Shown in pieces: positions 32,941-41,591 of a stretch of 64,000 nt of DNA. Position numbers and translations under genes: made by a program. Within the stretch, counting starts at the first letter, position 1; the number at the start of each line of letters is the position of its first letter. The DNA is taken from contig CAKQMB010000015.1 of NCBI GenBank assembly GCA_934254825.1, positions 1 to 64,000 on the forward strand, in the 5' to 3' direction. Below the pieces are notes generated by a model, which made no database searches, was not told where the DNA came from, and saw only the letters and a program-made list of their open reading frames with translations. This DNA is from an uncultured Clostridia bacterium. Lineage in GTDB: Bacteria; Bacillota; Clostridia; Christensenellales; Borkfalkiaceae.

Positions 32941-34458
32941 ATGAAAAGTTCTAAAAGAAACATTATCGTTTCGGCGATAATGGTAATCGCGCTCTGCTTC
33001 GGCGTTATGGTCGGCGGAACGTATGCGTGGTTCACGGACACGGTGAGCAGTAACGTATGCAAAGTAGAGTCCGGAACGCTCAAAGTAGATCTCGAAATGC
33101 AGAAAGACGACGGATCGTGGGTTTCCGCCAAAGGCGAAACTCTGATGTTTAAAGTTAACGGAGTAACTCCCGCAGTCGGAACTCCCATTTTGTGGGAACC
33201 CGGTTGTACATATGAGCTTCCCGCGCTTCGCGTTGTCAACAAGGGTACTCTTGCTCTTAAATATAAGGTTGTCATCAACGGTATAAACGGCGACGCTAAG
33301 CTCAACGAAGTAATCGTCTGGACTATCGGCGCAAACGCTCTCACCGCAGACGTCAAACTTCTTCCGGGCGAGAACAAGGAGTTCACTATCTCGGGTCATA
33401 TGCTTGAAACCGCAGGCAACGAATATCAGGGTTTGTCTATCGACGGTATCGGTATAACCGTACTTGCAACCCAGGTAAGCCACGAAATCGACAGCAAAGA
33501 CGATACTTATGATTCCGATGCGGATTATCCCGACATTGCTCTCGTGGGAACGACCGACGATTTTAAAGACGCTCTCGCGTCCGAAGAAACCGACGGAAAG
33601 ACTATCAAACTTGCCGACGACATAACAATGCCCGACGAGACTATTGCGATTGCCGGCAAAAACATAGCTATCGACCTTAACGGCAACAACATGGATCTCA
33701 CTCAGATTACGGTTAATAACGCTACCGTAGTTATCAAAGATTCTTCCGACAGCGAAGGATCGATTGCGGGTACTTCCGCAGGCGGCGTTATCAATGCTGC
33801 GAATTCCGACGTAACGATTGAAGGCGGTAATTTTGTAAGCGGATATGAAAGAGAAAACAGTAGCGGTTACGCCAACGTTATTACGGTTCGTAACTCCAAC
33901 CTTACCATTAACGGCGGTTATTTCGAAAACACGGACGCCGTAGGTAGTTACAACTACGTTATCAAAGCGCCTTGCTATTCCAAAACGGAAAAAACGACTA
34001 TCACCATTAACGGCGGCGAGTTCGTTTCCAACAGAGATTACGGTTACATTGTCACCGGCGACAGCGACGCGAACGTCGACGTTGTAATAAACGGCGGTAA
34101 ATTTACCACGAAAGGTAGAAATTCTTATCTGACAAACGTTAAAGGTAACGTTGTCGTAAACGATTGTACTTTCGTGGCAGAGGGCAATAACACCGTATTC
34201 AATATCCCTGCAAACTCCAAGGTTACCGTTAAAGGCGGAACGTACTCGGTAAACGAAAATTCTTATTACGATACTTCTCTTGCGGGGTTGATCTTCCACA
34301 GAAAGACAAACGGTTGGACGAGTGTCGACGGAACGTTACTTGTAGATCCTACCGTCGAAGTTAAGGTTAATCAGCCTACTTACGCGGGCTTCATCGCCGA
34401 AGGCGCAAGCCAGAGCGCGACTAAGGACGCGGACGGTTACTATATAATCAAGAGGTAA
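32941..34458 (+). CDS. TasA-like head fused to a parallel beta-helix body (type A, first copy)
   Basis: The protein has 505 residues. Residues 1-40 are a SipW-dependent signal (ALCFGVMVGGTYAWFTDTVS). The TasA-like head runs to about 185 and ends AGNEYQGLSIDGIGITVLAT. From 195 on come short repeats with TINGGYF, TINGGEF, VINGGKF and VNDCTF, the rungs of a right-handed beta-helix. The head DNA is almost identical to that of the next gene, pointing to recent duplication or conversion. No sortase motif or C-terminal anchor is seen, so attachment may be through the head. AAAAAGGAG precedes the ATG. Confidence 0.85.
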   Translation: MKSSKRNIIVSAIMVIALCFGVMVGGTYAWFTDTVSSNVCKVESGTLKVDLEMQKDDGSWVSAKGETLMFKVNGVTPAVGTPILWEPGCTYELPALRVVNKGTLALKYKVVINGINGDAKLNEVIVWTIGANALTADVKLLPGENKEFTISGHMLETAGNEYQGLSIDGIGITVLATQVSHEIDSKDDTYDSDADYPDIALVGTTDDFKDALASEETDGKTIKLADDITMPDETIAIAGKNIAIDLNGNNMDLTQITVNNATVVIKDSSDSEGSIAGTSAGGVINAANSDVTIEGGNFVSGYERENSSGYANVITVRNSNLTINGGYFENTDAVGSYNYVIKAPCYSKTEKTTITINGGEFVSNRDYGYIVTGDSDANVDVVINGGKFTTKGRNSYLTNVKGNVVVNDCTFVAEGNNTVFNIPANSKVTVKGGTYSVNENSYYDTSLAGLIFHRKTNGWTSVDGTLLVDPTVEVKVNQPTYAGFIAEGASQSATKDADGYYIIKR

Positions 34459-34572
34459 TCAAAACAGTAAATTTTTTATATGATTGCGGTCGTAAAAGTC
34501 AAATCTCCGAAAGGAGAAAGAGAAGTTTTCAACCGCAACCAAAAGCATAAATTGCCAAGGAGACAATAAAAA

Positions 34573-36480
34573 ATGAGAAATTCTAAAAGAAATATTATCG
34601 TTTCGGCGATAATGGTAATCGCGCTCTGCTTCGGCGTTATGGTCGGCGGAACGTATGCGTGGTTCACGGACACCGTGAGCAGTAACGTATGCAAAGTAGA
34701 GTCCGGAACGCTCAAAGTGGATCTCGAAATGCAGAAAGACGACGGAACGTGGGTTTCCGCCAAAGGCGAAACTTTGATGTTCAAAGTAAACGGAGCAACT
34801 CCCGCAGTCGGTACCAGGATTTTGTGGGAACCCGGTTGCACTTACGAGCTTCCCGCTCTTCGCGTAAAGAACAATGGTAGCCTTACTCTTAAATATAAGG
34901 TAAGAATTACCGGTCTTAACGGCGACGCTAAGCTTAACGAAGCGATCGTCTGGACAATGAACGATCTTCCCGTTGCGGACTCGGAAGCGACTCTTGCTCC
35001 CGAAGCTACGTCCGACGCTTTGCTCGTTAAAGGTCACATGCTTACGACGGCAGGCAACGAATATCAGGGCTTGTCTATCGAAAGCGTCGGTATAACCGTA
35101 TACGCAACTCAGGCAACAGGCGATTGGGATAGCAATAGCGACGATTACGATAGCGACGCTACATATTATCCCGTTCTCGACGCGGCAGGAATGAAAGCCG
35201 CGCTTGCAAGCGGCGGAAACGTCGAACTTAACGATAACATCGTTGCGGACGACACTCTCGTTGCGGAAAAGAACGCGACTGTCGATATGAACGAAAAGAC
35301 CCTTTCCAACACCGAAGACATTTGGGATAAAACCCCCAACGCCTGGTCGTTGATTTCCGCTCGCGGAGAAGACGTCGAACTCGTCGTTAAAGGTAACGGA
35401 ACCGTTTCCGCAAAGGAAAACGATTGCTATGCGGTAGACGTTCAGGAAGGCGCAACCGTAGTTATCAAAAACGGAACGTTTATCGGTAACATTCACGCGG
35501 TTTACGTTGAAAAAGGTAAAGCTATAATCGAAGGCGGATTTTATTCCGTTCAGCAGAAATATCCCGACGCTTCCAAGGCAGACGGATTTGTTCTTAACTG
35601 CTACGACGCAAACAGAGAGGCAGGCACTGCTTCTATCGTTGTTACGGGCGGAACGTTCGTAAACTTCAACCCTGCGGATTGCTGGGCAGAAGGCGCGCAC
35701 ACCAATTTTGTTCCCGCGGGTTACACGGTTATCGAAGAAGCTAAGGGCGCAGACACCTGGTACACCGTCGTTGCAGGCAGCGGAACGGGCGTTGTTGCGG
35801 GATCTGCCGAAGAAATCGCGGACGCTATCAATAATAACACCGAAGTTACCGTAAAGATTACCGAAGCGGGCGATTACACGCTTCCCGCATTGAGCGGTAA
35901 GGACGTTACTATCGTAGGAACGAAGGACGTAGTTATCGATATGAAAGAAAAGCTCAACAACGGAGCTTCGAACGTAAGTCTTGAAGGCGTAACCGTCGAG
36001 TTCGGTTCTTCCGACTATAAAGGTTTCCAGCATACCGGCAAACTTACTTATAAAGATTGCGTAATTAAAGGCAAACAGTTCCTTTACGGAACGGAAGTCG
36101 AGTTCATCGGCTGCACGTTCGTACAGGATGTTGTCGATTACAACGTTTGGACTTACGGCGCAGGCAAAGTTCTTTTCGAGGACTGCGTATTTAACTGCGT
36201 CGGTAAAGCCGTTCTTATTTACAACGAAGGCGCTATCTCTGCACAGACTGTTGAGTTCAAAAATTGTAAATTCAACGCTTCTGCTCCCGTAGCGGATAAA
36301 GCGGCAATCGAAATCGATGCGAGATTTACGAGTTACAATGTAATTATCGATAAAGCTACTTCCGAAAACGTGACCGGCTTCGGCACGGAAACCAAGAGCG
36401 GTAGTTCCGTATGGAATAAAAAAGCGGGAGACAAACCGACGACTGTTACTGTTGGCGGCGTAGTCGTTCTTTCTGCTTAA
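34573..36480 (+). CDS. TasA-like head fused to a parallel beta-helix body (type A, second copy)
   Basis: The protein has 635 residues. The head matches the previous gene nearly base for base through about residue 60 and closely to residue 185. The body differs: VVKGNGTVSAKENDCYAVDV, IVVTGGTFVNFNPADCWAEG, then a C-terminal block (LTYKDCVIKGKQFLYGTEVE, WTYGAGKVLFEDCVFNCVGK). The first body block resembles the third large paralogue (36577) and the second the fourth (39113), so body modules are shared across head types. Confidence 0.85.
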   Translation: MRNSKRNIIVSAIMVIALCFGVMVGGTYAWFTDTVSSNVCKVESGTLKVDLEMQKDDGTWVSAKGETLMFKVNGATPAVGTRILWEPGCTYELPALRVKNNGSLTLKYKVRITGLNGDAKLNEAIVWTMNDLPVADSEATLAPEATSDALLVKGHMLTTAGNEYQGLSIESVGITVYATQATGDWDSNSDDYDSDATYYPVLDAAGMKAALASGGNVELNDNIVADDTLVAEKNATVDMNEKTLSNTEDIWDKTPNAWSLISARGEDVELVVKGNGTVSAKENDCYAVDVQEGATVVIKNGTFIGNIHAVYVEKGKAIIEGGFYSVQQKYPDASKADGFVLNCYDANREAGTASIVVTGGTFVNFNPADCWAEGAHTNFVPAGYTVIEEAKGADTWYTVVAGSGTGVVAGSAEEIADAINNNTEVTVKITEAGDYTLPALSGKDVTIVGTKDVVIDMKEKLNNGASNVSLEGVTVEFGSSDYKGFQHTGKLTYKDCVIKGKQFLYGTEVEFIGCTFVQDVVDYNVWTYGAGKVLFEDCVFNCVGKAVLIYNEGAISAQTVEFKNCKFNASAPVADKAAIEIDARFTSYNVIIDKATSENVTGFGTETKSGSSVWNKKAGDKPTTVTVGGVVVLSA

Positions 36481-36576
36481 ACATAACTGACAAATTTAAA
36501 TTTTCGGTTTGCGCAGCGGCGAAAAACAAAAATCAAAAAAGTTTTTCACCGCGGCGCGACAAGGAGATTAAAATCA

Positions 36577-38919
36577 ATGAAAAACACAAAACGCAATATA
36601 ATCATTTCGGCGATTTTGTCGCTTTGCCTTTGCGTAAGTCTGATTGCGGGCGCAACGTTCGCTATCTTCACTTCGGAAAGCAAAGTAAATATCGCCGTAA
36701 CAAGCGGTAAAGTGAACGTTGTGGCGACAATTCCGGAAAAAAATCTGAAATTATCTTCGCTTAGCGACATAGATCCCGTTACGTTTACGGGAACTACCGT
36801 CGACCGCACTGCGGAAAAAACTTTCCTTGCGGGCGGCACGGCGACTTTAAACGGCAACACGCTTACGCTTGACAGAATTATGCCCGGCGATAAAGCGGAG
36901 TTTGTGATCATTATTCATAATGACAGCAACGTAAACGTTCAGTTCAGAACTATGGTCAAAGCCGAGAATGACAACGGATTGTTTGCGGGCTTGAATTTCA
37001 AAATCTGCGAAAGCGAAAACGTTGCCGTGTCCTCGTGGCAAACGATGGCGGTCGGCGCGGAAGATATAGTTTACGGTTGTTATGTCGAGCTTCCCGCGTC
37101 CGCGGGCAACGCTTATCAGGACAAAGCGTGTAACCTTGTTTTCGCGGTAGAAGCAGTTCAGGCTAACGTCAAAACGAAAAACGATATTCATTATCCCGTT
37201 AATGCCGACGGTTTGAAGTCTTCGCTCGAAGAAGGCGGAACCGTTTACGTTACTAAGGATATCGCGATTGACGAAACCAAAACGGACGCTAATGATCGTA
37301 CTATAATCAGTACACCTACGACAATCAATCTTAACGCAACGATTACCGTTCCCGGTTCTTTGGAAAACAGCAATAACTGGGCGGCACTTTACATAAATGC
37401 CGACACGACGATCAATGCGGAAAACGGCGGAATTACCTGTCTTGATAAGGAAAGCGGCTCGTATATGGGCGGTCCTTATGTCGCGCATATAGTCGCAATG
37501 GGCAAAACCGTTACCGTAAACGGCGGAACATATTATGGCGGCGGTACTATTTTCAACGTTCAGGCAGGAACACTTATCGTAAACGGCGGTTTCTATGAGG
37601 TTTATCCCGATATAGATACAAACGATTACAGGTATGTGCTGAACTGCGTTGACGCAAATTACAGAAACGGTACAGCCAATATTATCGTAAAAGGCGGAAC
37701 GTTCGTAAACTTCGACCCGTCGAACAATGCGGCGGAAGGCGCAGGCACTAACTTTGTCGCCGACGGTTATGCGGTTATCCCCGAAGTCAAAGGCGAAGAC
37801 GTCTGGTACACGGTTGTCAAAGCCGACGAAGTAAGACTTACGTTGGAGCAGTTCAATGCGCTTACCGAAATTCCCGCAAACGTCGAACAGATTTACCTTG
37901 ATTTGGGAGATACGACCGTTAAGTACGGCGAAACCCTGACGATAGGTAACGATTCTATGGCGGACTCGTTTGCTTATATCGACAAAAACGGCAATGCCGT
38001 TAAGGGTAACAGTGTAAACATTAAGTATTTCGCTTCCAAAGAGCTTGCCGAGGCGGCGGTTATTCCCGAAGGATACAGAGTTAACTGTATAAGAAATATG
38101 GGCGGTACCGCGGGCGAAAACGGCGGTCCGAGCTATACGGTAATTCTCGAAACGGCAAAAAAGGGAATAAATCTTGTCGTATCGGGTAAAGTCACGGTAA
38201 CGGATATGCCGTCGCTCACCGAATTTACGATGGGCAACGGCGCGGATATTCAGTTTGCCGTTCCCGGAAACTCGGTCGTTATTGCCGACGGTCTCGAAAT
38301 CGACGGACTTTATAAAATCTGGACGAAAAGAGAAAGCGGTTTCATTTCGGCGAGATTTGCGCACAAAGTTCCCGAACTCGTTATGAGAAACTGCAAGCTC
38401 AACGGTTGTTGGCTTACGGACGGTATTTCGTTCGAAAAAGCAACTTTTGAAAACTGCGAATTCAACACCATGGCGTTCAAGGACGTCAAAAACTCCAATC
38501 CCATGTGGTGGAGAATGACGACGAAATCGGAAGTTAAATTTAACGGTTGCACGTTTACGTCTATTCTTCCCGTTAAATTCGAATCGCCGAGAGTAACTCC
38601 CGTTCTCGAAATTACGGATTGCAAGTTCGATATCTGTAAATCCGATATTTACAAAGACGACATAAGAAATTACGGCGTTATTTTCTCCACGCAGGACGCG
38701 GAGATAAAATTCGGCGACGTAACTCTTACCGGAAACAAGCTCCTCAACGAAACAAGCGGTCTCGTTTGTTTCTATAACGAAAAAACTTCCTGGATCGACG
38801 GTTGTCATCTCATTATGAACGATAACGACGTTAAGGAAGGCGGAGTAGTCTTTATGTACAAATCGGGTACAGCGGTTACGGACAAGGATTATTTCGAAGG
38901 TAACGACTTCGAAAAGTAA
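36577..38919 (+). CDS. TasA-like head fused to a beta-helix body (type B, first copy)
   Basis: The protein has 780 residues. The type B signal reads LIAGATFAIFTSESKVNIAV. The head contains MPGDKAEFVIIIHNDSNVNV and ends VELPASAGNAYQDKACNLVF, the mark of the family in this locus. The body has repeated VTVNGGTYYGGG, LIVNGGFYEVY and IIVKGGTFVNFDPS rungs, then a second rung series from about residue 545 (LVMRNCKLNGCW, VKFNGCTFTSIL). No anchor motif is seen. AAGGAG lies 10 bases before the ATG. Confidence 0.84.
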   Translation: MKNTKRNIIISAILSLCLCVSLIAGATFAIFTSESKVNIAVTSGKVNVVATIPEKNLKLSSLSDIDPVTFTGTTVDRTAEKTFLAGGTATLNGNTLTLDRIMPGDKAEFVIIIHNDSNVNVQFRTMVKAENDNGLFAGLNFKICESENVAVSSWQTMAVGAEDIVYGCYVELPASAGNAYQDKACNLVFAVEAVQANVKTKNDIHYPVNADGLKSSLEEGGTVYVTKDIAIDETKTDANDRTIISTPTTINLNATITVPGSLENSNNWAALYINADTTINAENGGITCLDKESGSYMGGPYVAHIVAMGKTVTVNGGTYYGGGTIFNVQAGTLIVNGGFYEVYPDIDTNDYRYVLNCVDANYRNGTANIIVKGGTFVNFDPSNNAAEGAGTNFVADGYAVIPEVKGEDVWYTVVKADEVRLTLEQFNALTEIPANVEQIYLDLGDTTVKYGETLTIGNDSMADSFAYIDKNGNAVKGNSVNIKYFASKELAEAAVIPEGYRVNCIRNMGGTAGENGGPSYTVILETAKKGINLVVSGKVTVTDMPSLTEFTMGNGADIQFAVPGNSVVIADGLEIDGLYKIWTKRESGFISARFAHKVPELVMRNCKLNGCWLTDGISFEKATFENCEFNTMAFKDVKNSNPMWWRMTTKSEVKFNGCTFTSILPVKFESPRVTPVLEITDCKFDICKSDIYKDDIRNYGVIFSTQDAEIKFGDVTLTGNKLLNETSGLVCFYNEKTSWIDGCHLIMNDNDVKEGGVVFMYKSGTAVTDKDYFEGNDFEK

Positions 38920-38989
38920 TTAAAAACACATAAAGAGCGGTAGGTTCGGGGTTTTCCGAACGCGGACAACCCCAAACTCGCCGAAAATC

Positions 38990-39038
38990 GAAGAGGTACC
39001 TCTTCTGTGATTACTTCGTAATCACAGAAATAGTCTTA
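38990..39038 (+). promoter_or_regulatory. Palindrome-plus-hairpin leader element, copy 2
   Basis: GAAGAGGTACCTCTTC is identical to copy 1, then a hairpin of different sequence (TTCTGTGATTAC/GTAATCACAGAA) and ATAGTCTTA. The hairpin is kept while its sequence changed in both arms, which indicates selection on structure. Confidence 0.6.
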
Positions 39039-39112
39039 AAGGCAAAAAAGTCCGACTTATCAAGGGGTAAGTTTACTGCGAGGTAAACAAAAATATAAAA
39101 GGACAGATAAAA

Positions 39113-41446
39113 ATGAAAAAGAAAATTATTTTATCGGCAATTATGTCGATAGTTCTCTGCGTGAGCCTGATTGCGGGCGCAACGTTCGCGATTTTCACGT
39201 CGGAGAGCAAAGTAAATATCGCCGTCACAAGCGGTAAAGTTAAAGTCGTTGCGACGATCGGCAATTTCAAAGCTTATTCGCCCGCGTCGATTTCCGCAGA
39301 AGACGGCAACGCAATTCTCGACGATACCGATATCGCCGACAATACCGATGAAAACGTAAAAGTTTTCGGTAACGGCGGTACCGCCAAACTTAGTTATGCG
39401 GAAGACGGAACGGCAAATATCGAGCTTGACAACGTAACTCCCGGCGACAAAGTGTCGTTCACGATTACGGTTAAGAATTACAGCAACGTTAAAGTTCAAT
39501 ACAGAACAAGCGTTAAGGACGTTACCGCGGATTTAACCGAAGGCGAAGTCGCGTTGTATAACGGTCTTAAATTCACCGTCGGCGGAATGAGCGTAACGGG
39601 CGAGTCCGTATGGCAGGTTCTTGCTCCCGCGGCGGACGCCGAAAACGGCGACAACGTAGCGGTTTACGAATGCACCGTTGAGCTTCCTGCCACTGCCGGC
39701 AACGATTATCAGGGTAAAAAATGCGTTCTTAACTACCTTATAGAGGCAGTTCAGGGCAATGCTAAAACCTCGAACGCTACAACGGTTATCAAAGAACCCG
39801 TCGAAGGCGAGGCAAACCCCGTAACCGCGGCTATCGAAGAAGCTAAAAACGATTCTACGACTACGTCTCTTACTATGGAAGTTCCCACGGGCGTTACGGC
39901 TTCTCTCGAAAGCGGCGTAATGAGCGAAAATTCTCAGTCCGCATTGAAAATCATTTCTTTCGTCGGCGAACTCGACGAGAACGGCAAGCCCGCTTCTAAG
40001 GTAGACGTAATCACCGATTCCGTATATGCGGAAGGCGGAAACCTCAGCTATCAGAGAGGCGCGGACTCCATATCGTTCAAAAACATTGAAATTCAGGCAG
40101 GCGAAGGAAACTTCGACGGTATCGTTTGCAAAAAGCTTGTTTACGAAAATTGCGTAATCAGAGGAAAGCTTACTTTCTATGCGAATGCCGTAGTTGATTT
40201 TATAAATTGCGTATTCGAAAACGATATGGCAAATCAGTATTCTATCTGGACCTGGGGCGCTTCGAAAATTACGCTTGAAGGCTGCACGTTCAACACGAAC
40301 GGTAAAGCGGTTCTTCTTTACGGGCAGAGAACGGCTGATAATCCTACCGATCTTATCGTAAACAACTGTGTATTCAACGATCGCAACAACGGTTCGAAAG
40401 AAAAAGCCGCTATCGAAATCGGTGACGATTACAATGCGACTTACAGCCTTACCATTGACGAAAACACCAAGGTAAACGGCTTTGCGGACGGCAAATATAC
40501 CGGCAGTAAAATTTGGGCGAACAAAAATAAAATGGACGCCGCACATCTTACCGTAGTTATCGCGGGTATAAGTCAGTACAGCTCTTTGGAAGACGCTTTC
40601 GGTCTCAAAGCGGGTTCTTTCAGTATTAACTCGGCTCTTGCCGCAGGTACCGTTCTTGACGGAAAGGGTAAAGTAAACATTTATTTCTGGGCAGACTGTT
40701 ACGTTGTGAATAATCTTACGATCAAAGGCGTTACGTTTGCCAACGGCGCAACGTTCAACGTTAAAAATAGCAACGTTAAATTCTCTGTCGAAGATTGCAC
40801 TTTCTATGCCTGCGATCAGGATAAAGCTGCAATAATGCTCGATATCGATAAAAACAACACGGTAACTTTGGCAGACGGAACAAAAGAAGCCAAGGGAAAC
40901 AACGGCAGAAATAATATTCTCACGAACAGCGGAGCCGGAATGTGTTTGAACCTCGAACAATCGACAGGCACGACAGGCGTTGATCTTGTCGTAAAAAATT
41001 GCGAGTTTATCGGCGAAAACGACAAAACGCTCAGCGCGTTCGGCGATAAGTACAATAACAAAGCGATCCCCGAGTTGAAAAACAAAAAGCGCGGTCACGC
41101 AATCGCTCTTAACGCAATAAGCGGCGGCGGCACGGCAGGAACGCTCAAATCTCTTCTTATCGAAGGTTGCGTTATGGGCGGACTTCGCGGCAATGCAATT
41201 CAGCTTTACGGTTCTACCGGCGAAATTACAATCAAAGACACGAAAATCAATTCGTGGGCTGTAAACGATACAAATATCGGATATGCTATCCGCGGCGATT
41301 ATAAAGCAAACGGAAACAGAAAGCTCACTCTTACCAACGTTTATTACGGTCTTGACGAAATCGAGAATGACGCCGAGTATGGTCATGTGAAAGTCGGCGA
41401 ATTTGCGGGAAACACCGACGGCAAGAGAGCGGCAGGAACTTACTGA
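39113..41446 (+). CDS. TasA-like head fused to a beta-helix body (type B, second copy)
   Basis: The protein has 777 residues. The signal and first 45 residues are nearly identical to the other type B heads (ALCVSLIAGATFAIFTSESK-like). The head ends VELPATAGNDYQGKKCVLNY. Rungs from about 330 (LVYENCVIRGKLTFYANAVV, SKITLEGCTFNTNGKAVLLY) parallel the C-terminal block of the 34573 gene. A second rung series follows (KFSVEDCTFYACDQ, LVVKNCEFIGEND). The body is probably long and rod-like. A strong hairpin at 41490-41520 follows the gene. Confidence 0.84.
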   Translation: MKKKIILSAIMSIVLCVSLIAGATFAIFTSESKVNIAVTSGKVKVVATIGNFKAYSPASISAEDGNAILDDTDIADNTDENVKVFGNGGTAKLSYAEDGTANIELDNVTPGDKVSFTITVKNYSNVKVQYRTSVKDVTADLTEGEVALYNGLKFTVGGMSVTGESVWQVLAPAADAENGDNVAVYECTVELPATAGNDYQGKKCVLNYLIEAVQGNAKTSNATTVIKEPVEGEANPVTAAIEEAKNDSTTTSLTMEVPTGVTASLESGVMSENSQSALKIISFVGELDENGKPASKVDVITDSVYAEGGNLSYQRGADSISFKNIEIQAGEGNFDGIVCKKLVYENCVIRGKLTFYANAVVDFINCVFENDMANQYSIWTWGASKITLEGCTFNTNGKAVLLYGQRTADNPTDLIVNNCVFNDRNNGSKEKAAIEIGDDYNATYSLTIDENTKVNGFADGKYTGSKIWANKNKMDAAHLTVVIAGISQYSSLEDAFGLKAGSFSINSALAAGTVLDGKGKVNIYFWADCYVVNNLTIKGVTFANGATFNVKNSNVKFSVEDCTFYACDQDKAAIMLDIDKNNTVTLADGTKEAKGNNGRNNILTNSGAGMCLNLEQSTGTTGVDLVVKNCEFIGENDKTLSAFGDKYNNKAIPELKNKKRGHAIALNAISGGGTAGTLKSLLIEGCVMGGLRGNAIQLYGSTGEITIKDTKINSWAVNDTNIGYAIRGDYKANGNRKLTLTNVYYGLDEIENDAEYGHVKVGEFAGNTDGKRAAGTY

Positions 41447-41489
41447 GAAACATATTATTCGACAGAATAATAAAAAACAGAACTGATTT

Positions 41490-41520
41490 CGGAGGGTTTC
41501 GGGTTGTCCGAAACCCTCCG
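41490..41520 (+). terminator. Intercistronic hairpin, possible partial terminator
   Basis: A 13-bp perfect stem (CGGAGGGTTTCGG and its complement, loop GTTGT) lies between two fibre genes. A T-run follows only on the opposite strand, so on the plus strand it may act more as an mRNA-stabilising hairpin. Confidence 0.5.
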
Positions 41521-41591
41521 ACAAAAAAAGAACATTTGATAAAGTTTTATATAAAGGTTGTTGTTATATAAACTTAAAAGGGGTTGAATTC

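Noticed and set aside
36847..38808. Long 653-codon open frame antisense to a fibre gene, and similar long antisense frames at 39533-41524, 34459-36033 and 50591-53962
   Set aside because: They mirror the codon pattern of the sense genes, have no ribosome binding sites and show no domain; the sense frames have signals and repeats.
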